A stretch of DNA of 64,000 nucleotides from Bradyrhizobium guangxiense (GCF_004114915.1 NZ_CP022219.1:2448501-2512500), one strand, 5' to 3'. Positions 41,112 through 50,050 are shown, numbered from the stretch's first letter. Notes: generated by a model not told the origin, from the sequence alone. Numbers and translations: made by a program.

Positions 41112-42032
41112 TTGTCGACATCGTCACTCCACCCTCATGGCGTGTTCTCCGCCGCGCTGACGCCGCTCGATGCCGAGCTCGCGCCCGATCACGCGCGTTT
41201 CGTGGAGCATTGCCGCTATCTCCTAGACGAAGGCTGCGATGGCATCGCGATGCTGGGCACCACGGGCGAGGCCAATTCCTTTTCCGTCGCGGAGCGCATC
41301 GCGCTGCTCGACGCCGTCGTGGCTGCGGGCATCTCGCCGCAGCGGCTTCTGCCGGGCACCGGCGTCGCCGCGCTCACCGAGACCGTCGCGCTGACGCGTC
41401 ACGCGCTCTCGGTCGGCGTCGACACCGTGGTGATGCTGCCGCCGTTCTACTACAAGAATGTCACCGATGACGGCATCTTCGCCTCCTATAGTGAAGTGGT
41501 GCAGCGCATCGGTGCTGCGCGCCTGAAAATCGTTCTGTATCACTATCCGCAGATGTCGGCGCAGCCGATCTCGCATGCGCTGATCGAGCGGCTGCGCAAG
41601 GCCTATCCGGCCACGTTCACCGGCATCAAGGATTCGTCCGGCGACTTCGCCAACATGACAGCGATGGTCGAGCGCTTCCCGGAGTTTGCGGTCCTCGGCG
41701 GCGCCGATCCGTTGATGCTGCCGCTGCTGCGCAAGGGCGGGGCGGGCTGCATCACAGCGACCTCCAACGTCGTCGCGCGCAGCCTGGCCTATGTCTTCAA
41801 GCACTTCGGTGATAGCGATGACGACCCGGCACTCAAGGCGGCGCAGGCGCGGATCGTGAAGGCGCGCGGGCTGGTCTCGCAATTTCCGCAGATGGCGTCG
41901 CTGAAGGCGCTGGCGGCCAATCGCACCAAGCATGCCGGGTGGCAGCGTCTGCGGCCGCCGCTGGAGGCCCTGCAGACGGACCAGCTGAAAGTTCTGCTCG
42001 CGAATGCCGCGGCATTCGCCGCCTCCGCCTAG
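41112..42032 (+). CDS. dihydrodipicolinate synthase family protein (DapA/NAL superfamily)
   Basis: A 306-residue class I aldolase of the DapA superfamily. It has GTTGE at residues 49-53, the Schiff-base Lys K173 in TGIKDSSGD and the catalytic Tyr of LYHYPQ (about 143-145). It condenses or cleaves an oxo acid; the neighbours (four-carbon-acid kinase, PdxA2) argue for sugar-acid catabolism rather than lysine synthesis. I chose the TTG at 41112, because GGAGGA lies just upstream and the product then begins at the family N-terminus; the open frame continues upstream without likeness. Confidence 0.85.
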   Translation: MSTSSLHPHGVFSAALTPLDAELAPDHARFVEHCRYLLDEGCDGIAMLGTTGEANSFSVAERIALLDAVVAAGISPQRLLPGTGVAALTETVALTRHALSVGVDTVVMLPPFYYKNVTDDGIFASYSEVVQRIGAARLKIVLYHYPQMSAQPISHALIERLRKAYPATFTGIKDSSGDFANMTAMVERFPEFAVLGGADPLMLPLLRKGGAGCITATSNVVARSLAYVFKHFGDSDDDPALKAAQARIVKARGLVSQFPQMASLKALAANRTKHAGWQRLRPPLEALQTDQLKVLLANAAAFAASA

Positions 42033-42133
42033 CTCTGGTACGGACGACGAGGCGCACCGATGTCCAACTGCTTCCAGGATGTGCTTGCCGGGCTTGCCGC
42101 CATCCCGGGCAAGATTTTCGGCGTGGGAGCACC

Positions 42134-43246
42134 ATGACGATGACGAGCGTTCGTCTGTTGGCCGACGATCTCACCGGTGCGCTCGACACCGCGGCGGAGT
42201 TCGTCGGCCTGTGCGGACCGTTCGATGTCATCTGGCCGGAAGCGTATGCGCCGCGAGAGTCTGGCAGCCTGGCAATCGACAGCGGCACCCGCGAGCGGTC
42301 GAAGGCCGAGAGCGTCGCGATCGTCGAACGACTGGTGCCGCACCTTCAGGGCGGCACGATCGCCTATAAGAAAGTCGACAGCCTCCTTCGGGGCGCGTGG
42401 GCGGCCGAGCTTGGTGCTTGCCTGCGCAGCGGCCATTGGGCCTCCTGCGTGGTCGCGCCCGCGTTCGAATATCAGGGACGCCGCACCACAGGCGGCCAAC
42501 AACTTGCGCGCTCGGTGCATGGCGATTGGCATAGGGTCGGCGGTAATTTGCTGGATCAATTGAGGCAAGACGGCATCGAGGCACGACGGGGCGCGCCCGA
42601 CACGCTCTCGCAAGGCGGCGTCCAGGTGTTCGATGCCGAGAGCGACCTCGACCTCGATCGCGTCGCCGAAATGGGGCGGCGCATGCCGGAGCCCGTGCTG
42701 TGGTGTGGCAGCGGCGGCCTGGCCGGCGCGCTGGCCCGCAGCCATCGTGCCGATGCGCCGAGCCAATTGAAGTTGCCGGTGCTGGGGCTGTTCGGCTCCG
42801 ACCAGCCCGCCACCGCCTCACAGCTGGCGGCCTGCGGCGAAGCGATGATCGCGCTGGCGGAAGGTGAGGGCGCATCGCGCGCTCAGCGCAAGCTGGGCGA
42901 CGACCGCGTGGCGATGGTCAAATTTTCTCTCGCCGAAGGTCTGTCACGCACTGAAGCGGCGCGGCGGATTGCGCGCGAAATGGCGGCGTTGATCGCGGCG
43001 CTCGATCCGCCCGGCACGCTGATCGTCGCCGGCGGCGAGACCTTGAAGGCCGCATGTCTTGCCCTTGGCGCGCATGCGCTCCAGGTCACAGGACGCATCG
43101 TACCGGGATTGCCGCGCTCGATCCTGCAAGGCGGACGCTGGACCGGCGTGGAAGTCGTTTCGAAGTCCGGAGCGTTCGGCGACAGCAAGCTGTGGCGTGA
43201 CCTGCTCCGGGACAATCATCTGCTCAGAATGGGGAGTCCGACATGA
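42134..43246 (+). CDS. four-carbon acid sugar kinase family protein (DUF1537, DtnK/OtnK-like)
   Basis: A 370-residue kinase. The N-terminal domain begins VRLLADDLTGALDTAAEF, the usual DUF1537 start, with KKVDSLLRG near residue 80. The C-terminal nucleotide-binding domain has VAGGETLKAACLALG (about 300-314) and closes with GRIVPGLPRSIL and SKSGAFGD. Family members phosphorylate D-threonate, D-erythronate or 3-oxo-tetronates. The stop overlaps the pdxA2-like start by ATGA, which pairs it with the dehydrogenase that oxidises the 4-phospho product. Confidence 0.86.
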   Translation: MTMTSVRLLADDLTGALDTAAEFVGLCGPFDVIWPEAYAPRESGSLAIDSGTRERSKAESVAIVERLVPHLQGGTIAYKKVDSLLRGAWAAELGACLRSGHWASCVVAPAFEYQGRRTTGGQQLARSVHGDWHRVGGNLLDQLRQDGIEARRGAPDTLSQGGVQVFDAESDLDLDRVAEMGRRMPEPVLWCGSGGLAGALARSHRADAPSQLKLPVLGLFGSDQPATASQLAACGEAMIALAEGEGASRAQRKLGDDRVAMVKFSLAEGLSRTEAARRIAREMAALIAALDPPGTLIVAGGETLKAACLALGAHALQVTGRIVPGLPRSILQGGRWTGVEVVSKSGAFGDSKLWRDLLRDNHLLRMGSPT

Positions 43247-44280
43247 CCTCTCGTCATCTTGCCATCACCATGGGCGATCCCGCCGGGATCGGGCCGGAGA
43301 TCATCGTCAAAGCGTGCGTTAGCTTGAAGGAGCGAATCGCGAAGGGCGACCTGCGCCTGCTGATCATCGGCAGCGGCGTGGCGCTCGATGGTGCCAAGGC
43401 CGCGCTCGGCGCCGATATTGCGATCCCGGAGGTGACGGCTGACGGTCGTGACTGGCCCAACCTGTGCTACCTGCAGGCGGACGCCGAAGGCGACCCGATC
43501 AGGCCTGGCGTCCTCAGTACCGATGGTGGCCGCTTTGCCTACAAGGCGATCGAGCAGGGCGTGCGCTTGACCCAGGCGGGCCGGACGGCGGCGATCGTCA
43601 CCGCGCCGCTCAACAAGGAAGCGCTCAACAAGGCCGGCTATCATTTTCCCGGTCATACCGAGATGCTGGCGCATCTCACCGGCGTGCGCGGCTCGGTGAT
43701 GCTGCTCGCCCATGGCAACATGCGCGTCAGCCACGTCTCGACCCATGTCGCGCTGGAGGACGTGCCGAAGCGCCTGACGCCGGAGCGCCTGCGCATGGTG
43801 ATCGACCTCACCAACGACGCGCTGCGCCGGCTCGGCATTGCCAAGCCGAAGATCGCGATTGCCGCGCTCAATCCGCATGCGGGCGAGGGCGGCCTGTTCG
43901 GCCGGCAGGATATCGACGTGTCCGCGCCGACGATCGCCAAGGCGGTTGCCGATGGCCTCGATGTCGTCGGCCCGGTGCCGGGCGACACCATCTTCGTCAA
44001 GCTGCGCGCCGGCCAGTACGACGCTGCGGTCGCGATGTATCACGATCAGGGGCACATTCCGGTCAAGCTGCTCGGCTTCCAGGTCGATCCCGCGACCGGT
44101 CGCTGGCAGGAGCTCTCGGGCGTCAACATCACGCTGGGCCTGCCGATCATCCGCACCTCCGTGGATCACGGCACCGCCTTCGACATCGCGGGCAAGGGCA
44201 TCGCCAACGAGCACAGCCTGATCGAGGCCATCGACTATGCCGAACGGCTCTCCGCCGGCGCCTCGGCATCCACGTCATGA
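43243..44280 (+). CDS. pdxA2: PdxA2-like 4-phospho-four-carbon-acid dehydrogenase (PdxA family)
   Basis: A 345-residue metal- and NAD-dependent dehydrogenase of the PdxA family. It has TMGDPAGIGPEI at residues 9-20, APLNKEAL, H134/H138 in YHFPGHTE, ALNPHAGEGG and MYHDQGHIPVK. True PdxA makes vitamin B6, but the ATGA coupling with a DUF1537 kinase marks the PdxA2 subgroup, which oxidises 4-phospho-D-threonate/erythronate followed by decarboxylation to dihydroxyacetone phosphate. The specific four-carbon acid cannot be told from sequence. Confidence 0.84.
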   Translation: MTSRHLAITMGDPAGIGPEIIVKACVSLKERIAKGDLRLLIIGSGVALDGAKAALGADIAIPEVTADGRDWPNLCYLQADAEGDPIRPGVLSTDGGRFAYKAIEQGVRLTQAGRTAAIVTAPLNKEALNKAGYHFPGHTEMLAHLTGVRGSVMLLAHGNMRVSHVSTHVALEDVPKRLTPERLRMVIDLTNDALRRLGIAKPKIAIAALNPHAGEGGLFGRQDIDVSAPTIAKAVADGLDVVGPVPGDTIFVKLRAGQYDAAVAMYHDQGHIPVKLLGFQVDPATGRWQELSGVNITLGLPIIRTSVDHGTAFDIAGKGIANEHSLIEAIDYAERLSAGASASTS

Positions 44281-44293
44281 GATCGAACGCACG

Positions 44294-44434
44294 ATGACCA
44301 ACGCCTTCACGGCCATCGAAATCCAGTGTCCCACCATACTCGAGTTCGGCGGTGGCAGCGCGATGGATCTCACCGAGCTTGTTGCCGTGATGTGTACCAG
44401 CGGCGTGGCGCGCAGGCACGACGCCGTGATCTAG
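44294..44434 (+). pseudogene. probable remnant of an iron-containing alcohol dehydrogenase
   Basis: An ORF of 46 codons starting 13 bases after the pdxA2-like stop. The middle reads PTILEFGGGSAMDLTELVAV, which resembles the GGGS-x-D-x-x-K nucleotide-binding stretch of iron-containing alcohol dehydrogenases but with Glu where the Lys normally stands. The rest of a 350-400-residue enzyme is absent. I read this as the internal scar of a deleted fourth gene of the operon. A chance short ORF is the alternative. Its stop overlaps the convergent methyltransferase stop by four bases. Confidence 0.4.
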
Positions 44435-45246
44435 GCAGCGATGATGCGCCCCTTGATCGCGAAAAGATCCGCTGGATCGTATCGCTTGAATTGATCTGCC
44501 AGCTTCAAGTCGGGAGGAGGGTCCCCCGCTACCGAGCTTTCTTCCAGAATCGTGAACCCGGCTTCCTTGAACATCCGCACATAGTCGCTGTGACGAAGGC
44601 GGTTCACATACTGCTTGCCACTGTTGAACGGGCGCCACTCTTTCTCCGAGTAGCGCAGGAAGTTCAGACGAGAGACCGACTTGTCCGACCGCGCATAATG
44701 ATCGCTGTAGTCGATCGAGTGCGTGGTGATTCCCTTTGTGACCGCCCGCAGCGCCGTCAGGAGCTTTGCAAGCTGATCGGCCGGCACGTGCTCAAGAACT
44801 TCGTTCGAGCAGGAGCAGTCGACGGGCTCGTCGTCCTGGCTCACATAGTGCGGCGCGAGGTAGTTGACTCCGAACCGCTCCAGATCGTCCCAACTCGACA
44901 AGTTGAGCTGCCCCACCAGGATGCGATCGGCTGCGTGCTGGACCAGATCGAGCTTGCCAAGCCGCTCAACATCGCAGGCGATGACCTTTTCGACACCAAG
45001 CCGCCGCAAGGCGAGTGGAACGGCCAGATCGCGGCCAGCTCCGACCTCAAGAACGGTTTTGGGCGTCCCACCCCGATGGCGGGCGTAATCCTCTATGACG
45101 CGATGCGCGATCCCGGCCAGAGCGTCCAGTGTCTTGGCCCGGCGAGGCCAGTTCCGCGTGACGTGGCGCTGCAGGAAATAATGCGCGTGAGCCCCGCCCG
45201 GTAATGCGAGCGCGCGAAATGCCAGTGCTTTCAACCGCCAGTCCAT
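44431..45246 (-). CDS. class I SAM-dependent methyltransferase
   Basis: A 271-residue protein with a Rossmann-type methyltransferase core: motif I VLEVGAGRDLAVP at about residues 65-77, an acidic loop VIACDVERLG, and motif IV-like CSCSNEVLEHVPAD at about 145-158. The C-terminal part ends with a WRPFNSGKQYVNRLRHSDYVRMF-type segment, common in methyltransferases near glycan or lipid genes. Its substrate is not evident, and no biosynthetic cluster surrounds it. It is read toward the four-carbon-acid operon. Confidence 0.8.
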   Translation of the reverse strand: MDWRLKALAFRALALPGGAHAHYFLQRHVTRNWPRRAKTLDALAGIAHRVIEDYARHRGGTPKTVLEVGAGRDLAVPLALRRLGVEKVIACDVERLGKLDLVQHAADRILVGQLNLSSWDDLERFGVNYLAPHYVSQDDEPVDCSCSNEVLEHVPADQLAKLLTALRAVTKGITTHSIDYSDHYARSDKSVSRLNFLRYSEKEWRPFNSGKQYVNRLRHSDYVRMFKEAGFTILEESSVAGDPPPDLKLADQFKRYDPADLFAIKGRIIAA

Positions 45247-45643
45247 GGCTGCTGGTCTATTATGCGTTGAACACCTTGTCTATGACCTGATCTGCAATCA
45301 GAGAGCTGCCGGCCGGTTGGCCATCCCGCCCTTGCGTTCCGTGCTCGTCGCGGCCGCGCAGAGCTGTCTCGGTCGTGCCTCGAATCGGCGTCGGCGCGGA
45401 TCATGGTTTTGCTGCGACCAAGTCGCTCGGCTACGCGACCTGTCTTGATCTGCGCGCCGCGGATCCAAACGGAGCACAGCATCGACAAGGACATTGGCAG
45501 GCACCTGAGCCTGACCGTCACGAAAGACTAGACCGCGAACGCCGAGGCGGCTATATGACCGGCCTGCGAGCCGCTGATTTGCAGAGCTTTCGGCAATGCT
45601 TGCAAAACTTCCGAAGAAAGCTTAAGGATTTCAAGCGCTTCGG
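45247..45643. other. 397-base stretch without a gene, upstream of tRNA-Gln
   Basis: Between the methyltransferase start and the tRNA I find only frames without protein-like features. The region must contain the methyltransferase promoter and the tRNA promoter; the bases just before the tRNA are comparatively AT-rich (around 45595-45632). No integrase fragment or tRNA 3'-end duplication was seen. Confidence 0.4.
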
Positions 45644-45717
45644 TGGGGAATGGTGTAACGGTAGCACAACAGACTCTGACTCTGTTTGTCTTGGTTCGAA
45701 TCCAGGTTCCCCAGCCA
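45644..45717 (+). tRNA. tRNA-Gln (anticodon CTG)
   Basis: A 74-base cloverleaf. The acceptor stem TGGGGAA pairs with TTCCCCA, the discriminator is G and an encoded CCA follows. The D arm contains GGTGTAACGGTAGCAC, the anticodon stem-loop is ACAGA-CTCTGAC-TCTGT with anticodon CTG, and the T arm contains GGTTCGAATCC. All stems pair. It reads CAG codons. The CCA is encoded, so RNase Z trimming of its 3' end is probably not essential. Confidence 0.96.
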
Positions 45718-45893
45718 ATTCCAGGTCGTTTTTCACAGGATCCAACCTCCCTGTACGCCGCTCGGCAGGTCCGTGTGGCCGAGTGACCGCGCCGCCGCTC
45801 GCGACGGTTTGCCTCATCCTGAAAATCGCGCCTCGCCGTCGGATCGCCGCGCTCTTCATCGTCCTTGGGCCGTACAACCCAAGGAGATCCGTG

Positions 45894-46256
45894 ATGCCCT
45901 ATGTCGATGGCTTCGTTCTGGCCGTGCCCAAGCACAATATCGAGGCCTACAAGACGATGGCGAAGAGCGCCTGCGCGCTCTGGATGGAGCATGGTGCGCT
46001 CGACTATGTCGAATGCATCGCCGACGACGTCCCCTATGGGGAGCTGACCTCGTTTCCGCGCGCGGTAATGGCGACGGAGGACGAGGTCGTTGTGTTCGCC
46101 TGGATCGTCTACTGCGACCGTGAGACCCGCGATGCCGTCAACAAGAAGGTGATGGAGGACCCGCGGCTGAAGATGGAAGGCATGCCGTTCGACGCCAAGC
46201 GCATGATCTATGGCGGCTTCACGACGCTGCTGCAGGCGAGCGACGTCGTCGGCTGA
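45894..46256 (+). CDS. DUF1428 family protein
   Basis: A 120-residue protein starting MPYVDGFVLAVPKHNIEAY, the recognisable DUF1428 N-terminus. It has a ferredoxin-like alpha/beta pattern, WMEHGALDYVECIADD near residues 29-44 and a closing GMPFDAKRMIYGGFTTLL. The family is related to dimeric alpha-beta barrel proteins and has no assigned reaction. AAGGAGATCC lies before the ATG. Independent gene between tRNA-Gln and the convergent tetR gene. Confidence 0.88.
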   Translation: MPYVDGFVLAVPKHNIEAYKTMAKSACALWMEHGALDYVECIADDVPYGELTSFPRAVMATEDEVVVFAWIVYCDRETRDAVNKKVMEDPRLKMEGMPFDAKRMIYGGFTTLLQASDVVG

Positions 46257-46270
46257 GAGCCGGGCAGAGC

Positions 46271-46957
46271 CTAGCTCCGCGTTGCGTGCCCTATTTCAGC
46301 CTGCAGCAGCAGCAACAGGCAGCTGGCGAGCCGCCTCTCCATCTCCTTCGACGACAGCGATAGCGGTCCGGGATCGTTGAGGATCGCGTTCACCAGCGTT
46401 CCGAGCACAACCTGGAAGCCGAAGGCGATGGCGCGAATCTTTGCCGGCTTGCGGCCCTTGCCCATGGCGGGGAGCAGGAGAGGGGGGACGCGTTCGGTGG
46501 TTGCCCTTGCCAGGGCCTTGAAGGGCGTCCATTTGTCGGGGCGCGTGTCGTCGTGCTGGAGCGCGGCGCGCAGCACACCCTCGTGGCTGCGCATCCAGAC
46601 GATGATGCCGCTGACCATGACCTGGCAGAGCTCGTCGAGGCCGGCCTCGTGTGACGGCGGGCGGATCTCGCTGAGCCGCTGCTCGCCGTCGCGGGTGGCC
46701 AGCGCCATCAGCGCGTTGAAATAGCTCTCCTTGCTCTCGAACCGGCTGTAGAAGGCGCCGACGGTGGCGCCGACTTCGCCGCACAGCGCCTCGATCGAGA
46801 GTTCCGCAAGGCTGCGCGTCCTCAGCATCGCGGCGCCGGCGCGCAGCAGCGCCAGCGTCGTTTCCCGGCTGCGCTTCTGCCGCGAGGGGGCCACACCCGG
46901 CAGGTCGAAATCGCGAAGCTCCATCAGTCCGGGCCGTGGGCGCATCCGTGCTTGCAT
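46271..46957 (-). CDS. TetR family transcriptional regulator
   Basis: A 228-residue protein with a TetR HTH at about residues 30-76 (LALLRAGAAMLRTRSLAELSIEALCGEVGATVGAFYSRFESKESYF region; recognition helix VGAFYSRF). A C-terminal helical ligand domain ends with several Leu residues. The start may be the first, second or third of the in-frame ATG codons at 46957, 46945 and 46924; the later ones fit the domain equally well. It is divergent from the arylsulfatase, and the inverted repeat at 46970-46989 lies just before its start, so it probably represses both genes. Confidence 0.82.
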   Translation of the reverse strand: MQARMRPRPGLMELRDFDLPGVAPSRQKRSRETTLALLRAGAAMLRTRSLAELSIEALCGEVGATVGAFYSRFESKESYFNALMALATRDGEQRLSEIRPPSHEAGLDELCQVMVSGIIVWMRSHEGVLRAALQHDDTRPDKWTPFKALARATTERVPPLLLPAMGKGRKPAKIRAIAFGFQVVLGTLVNAILNDPGPLSLSSKEMERRLASCLLLLLQAEIGHATRS

Positions 46958-46969
46958 CCGTCAAAAATC

Positions 46970-46989
46970 ATAATCATAGTTCTGATTAT
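46970..46989. promoter_or_regulatory. candidate TetR operator overlapping a -10 box
   Basis: ATAATCA-TAGTTC-TGATTAT is a perfect 7-base inverted repeat with a 6-base spacer. A TATAAT hexamer at 46987-46992, reading toward the sulfatase gene, overlaps its right arm, so a bound repressor would cover the promoter. It lies 12 bases before the tetR start on the other strand. Confidence 0.6.
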
Positions 46990-47064
46990 AATTTAGGGCG
47001 GCGCGAGCCGCGGGTCAACCGCGGGCGCCGAGACAACGAAACGCGACCCGGCAGGGAGGATCAG

Positions 47065-49353
47065 ATGAGCGCAGGTAGCGGAACGCCGTTCCGCGGCAGC
47101 GTCGGCAAGACGGTTGCGGAATCGACACCCTGGTGGCCGGATCCGCCTAGGCCGCCCGCGGGCGCGCCGAACGTCCTCGTCGTGCTGTTCGACGACGTCG
47201 GCTTTTCCGATTTCGGCTGCTACGGCTCGGCGATCAGCACGCCGACCATCGACAGGCTGGCCGCGGAAGGCCTGCGCTACAGCGGTTTCCACACCACGGC
47301 GATGTGCTCGACCACGCGCGCGGCGCTGCTCACCGGGCGCAACCATCATTCCGTCGGGGTCGGGTGCCTCGCCAATTTCGATTCCGGCTATCCCGGCTAT
47401 CGCGGCAAGATCGCGCGTGAGGCCGGGACGCTCGCCGAGATGCTGCGCGTGCACGGCTATCGCAACTACATGGTCGGCAAATGGCACGTCACGCCGCTGA
47501 CCGAGAGCGGCGCCACCGGCCCGTTCGACGGCTGGCCGCTCGGGCGCGGCTTCGATCGCTTCTACGGCTTCCTCGACGCCGAGACCGACCAGTACGCGCC
47601 GGAGCTCGTCTCCGACAACACGCATATCGATCCGCCGGGGTCCTATGCCGACGGCTATCACCTGACCGAAGACCTGATCGACCGGTCGATCCGTTTCATC
47701 GGCGATCACCTCGCCGATCGGCCGGACGTGCCCTGGCTCACCTGGATCGCGCTCGGCGCCTGCCACGCGCCGCATCAGGCGCCGGCCGACATCATCAGGA
47801 GCTACGACGCTGCCTTCGCGCACGGCTGGGACGTCGAGCGGGAGCAGCGTCTGGCGCGCCAGAAGGCGATGGGGCTGGTGCCCGAGAGCACACGGATGCC
47901 TGCGCGCAATGATGGCGTAAAGGCCTGGGAGGAGCATTCGGCCGACGAGCGCCGCGTCTTCACGCGCCTGCAGGCGGCGTTTGCCGGCATGCTCGATCAT
48001 TCCGACCGGCATCTGGCGCGGCTGGTCGCATTCCTCGACACGGCCGGCATCCGCGACAACACCGTGATCATCGTGATGTCCGACAATGGCGCGAGCCAGG
48101 AGGGCGGGCCGCTCGGTTTTGTCAACGCGATGGGGCCGTTCAATTTCAAGCCGGAGCCGATCGCGGAGAAGCTCGCCCGCATCGACGATATCGGCGGGCC
48201 GGACACCCACAGTAATTTCCCGCATGGCTGGGCGATGGCGTCCAACACGCCGCTGCGCCGCTACAAGCAGAACACCCATGGCGGCGGCATCCGCGATCCC
48301 TTCGTCATCAACTGGCCGAACAAGATCGCAGCCAAAGGCGAGCTGCGCCACCAGTTCGTCCACGCCTGCGATCTCACCCCGACCTTGCTGGAGCTGATCG
48401 GCATCGAGGCGCCCACGACAATCGCGGGCTGCCCGCAAATGCCGCTCGAAGGCGAGAGCTTTGCGCGTTCAATCCTGGACGCATCCGCGCCCTCAAAGAT
48501 TTCAGCCCAATATTTCGAGATGTTCGGCCATCGCGGTCTGTGGCAGGCGGGGTGGAAGGCGGTCGCCTTTCATCCGTCGGGCACGCCGTTCGAGAACGAT
48601 AAATGGGAGCTGTTCCATCTCGACGCGGATTTCTCCGAGACCAACGACCTTGCGGCAGCGGAGCCGGAGCGCCTCGAACGAATGATCGCGACCTGGTGGG
48701 AGGAGGCCGAGAAGCACAACGTGCTGCCGCTCGACGACCGCTTCGGGCCGCGCTTTGCGGAGAATGCCGCGCGCTTCCACCGTGCGCGCCACCGTTTCGT
48801 CTTCCACGCCGGCATGGGCCACGTGCCGACCGACGTCGCGCCCGACGTGCGCAGCCGCAGCTACACGATCGAGGCGCATGTCGAGACTGACGAGGCGGGC
48901 GCCGACGGCGTGCTGATCTCGCACGGTGACGCGACCTCGGGCTACAGCCTCTATGTCAGCGACGGCCATCTCGTGCACGATCTCAACATCGGCGGCAGCC
49001 ACCAGATCGTTCGGTCGGACCGCAAGGTGCCGTCGGGCGCCCGGCGGCTCGGCGTGCATGTGAATCGACTCGTGCGCAAGGAGCCGCCGGCCAAAGGCGC
49101 GCGCACCGGGGTCAGCGAGTACACGCTGCTGATCGACGGCGAGCCGGCGGGTTCGCTGCAGACCCAGCTCGGTTTCCACACGCTGATCTCGTGGTCCGGC
49201 CTCGACATCGGCCGCGATCGCGGCAGCCCCGTGTCGCATTACGAAGCGCCGTTCGAGTACGAGGGACGGCTGCTCCGCGTCACCGTGACCATGCATGACG
49301 ACCAGAAGCTCGACGGCGATGCCGTCGGCAACGCGCAGATGGCGCGGCAGTGA
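47065..49353 (+). CDS. arylsulfatase with variant active-site motif
   Basis: A 762-residue sulfatase of the alkaline-phosphatase superfamily. The metal-binding Asp pair is D43-D44 in LFDDVGFSDFG. The formylglycine site is C81-S-T-T-R85 followed by AALLTGRNHH, so Thr stands where Pro or Ala is usual in the C-x-P/A-x-R motif. GKWHVTP and IIVMSDNGAS (about 340) complete the core, and a beta-rich C-terminal domain fills about 590-760. No signal peptide is seen, so it would act in the cytoplasm. GGGAGGA precedes the ATG at 47065; earlier in-frame codons lie in the operator. Confidence 0.87.
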   Translation: MSAGSGTPFRGSVGKTVAESTPWWPDPPRPPAGAPNVLVVLFDDVGFSDFGCYGSAISTPTIDRLAAEGLRYSGFHTTAMCSTTRAALLTGRNHHSVGVGCLANFDSGYPGYRGKIAREAGTLAEMLRVHGYRNYMVGKWHVTPLTESGATGPFDGWPLGRGFDRFYGFLDAETDQYAPELVSDNTHIDPPGSYADGYHLTEDLIDRSIRFIGDHLADRPDVPWLTWIALGACHAPHQAPADIIRSYDAAFAHGWDVEREQRLARQKAMGLVPESTRMPARNDGVKAWEEHSADERRVFTRLQAAFAGMLDHSDRHLARLVAFLDTAGIRDNTVIIVMSDNGASQEGGPLGFVNAMGPFNFKPEPIAEKLARIDDIGGPDTHSNFPHGWAMASNTPLRRYKQNTHGGGIRDPFVINWPNKIAAKGELRHQFVHACDLTPTLLELIGIEAPTTIAGCPQMPLEGESFARSILDASAPSKISAQYFEMFGHRGLWQAGWKAVAFHPSGTPFENDKWELFHLDADFSETNDLAAAEPERLERMIATWWEEAEKHNVLPLDDRFGPRFAENAARFHRARHRFVFHAGMGHVPTDVAPDVRSRSYTIEAHVETDEAGADGVLISHGDATSGYSLYVSDGHLVHDLNIGGSHQIVRSDRKVPSGARRLGVHVNRLVRKEPPAKGARTGVSEYTLLIDGEPAGSLQTQLGFHTLISWSGLDIGRDRGSPVSHYEAPFEYEGRLLRVTVTMHDDQKLDGDAVGNAQMARQ

Positions 49354-49420
49354 GAGGGAAGGGCGCTGCATCCGCGCCGTCGTTGCGAGGCGCGCACGCC
49401 AGCGGGAAACGGGAGAGCCT

Positions 49421-49987
49421 TTACTTGATCTTGTCGTAGGCTGCGGCGAAGTCGCCGAGCGGCATCGGGATCGCGATCGTCTCCTTGGCCATGTTCTGGA
49501 AGGAAACCTTCAACTGCTTGCCGGATCGCAAGGCCGCGAGCAGGTCCGCCGCGACCGGGGTCGAGGCGTAGCAGCCGCGGTTCTCGCAGGTCTGGATCTG
49601 GAGGTCGAAGGTCTTGCCCTCGTCGACCTGAAGCTTGGCGCCGACGGGAAGATTGAGGCCGAGCGGCAATTGCAACAGCGCAATCGGCGTGCGCGTGTCG
49701 GGCGCGATGCGGATGTTGATCAGGACGACGGTCTGGCCGGTCTTGGTCAGCACCGCGTTCTGCTCCATCGCGCATTCGAGCGCGGCATCGCGGCTGGCGC
49801 TGGTGCAGCGCACGATCCAACCAGGCTGCCCGGGCCCGCCGTCCGCCTGCGACTGCTGCGTCGGTGCCGGCGCAGGCTGTGCCGCCGGGGCAGGGGCGTT
49901 CTTCTTGGCGCCCTGCTGGGCATACGCGGCGCCCAGGGGCAGCAGGGCAGCAGCGGCGAGGGCGACAAGTCTGGATTGCAAGAGCAT
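49421..49987 (-). CDS. invasion-associated locus B (IalB) family protein
   Basis: A 188-residue exported protein with a signal peptide (residues 1-23, AYAQ) followed by a Pro/Ala/Gln-rich linker (about 28-50). The IalB domain follows: GWIVRCTSASRDAALECAMEQNAVL, a beta-rich middle with a second Cys pair (QTCENRGCYA near residue 135) and a closing LSFQNM-like region. IalB proteins are periplasmic or surface-linked and widespread in alphaproteobacteria; their role outside Bartonella is not defined. Stand-alone, between the sulfatase and RND genes. Confidence 0.85.
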   Translation of the reverse strand: MLLQSRLVALAAAALLPLGAAYAQQGAKKNAPAPAAQPAPAPTQQSQADGGPGQPGWIVRCTSASRDAALECAMEQNAVLTKTGQTVVLINIRIAPDTRTPIALLQLPLGLNLPVGAKLQVDEGKTFDLQIQTCENRGCYASTPVAADLLAALRSGKQLKVSFQNMAKETIAIPMPLGDFAAAYDKIK

Positions 49988-50050
49988 GGCGAAACCGCGT
50001 TGGCGTGAACCGGGGCCTCGCTGTAGCCTCGCGGAAGACGCGGCGCAAGC

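Noticed and set aside
45644..45717. tRNA-Gln as an integration site of a genomic island
   Set aside because: No integrase gene nearby and no second copy of the tRNA 3' end found by eye in the window. The flanking genes look native.
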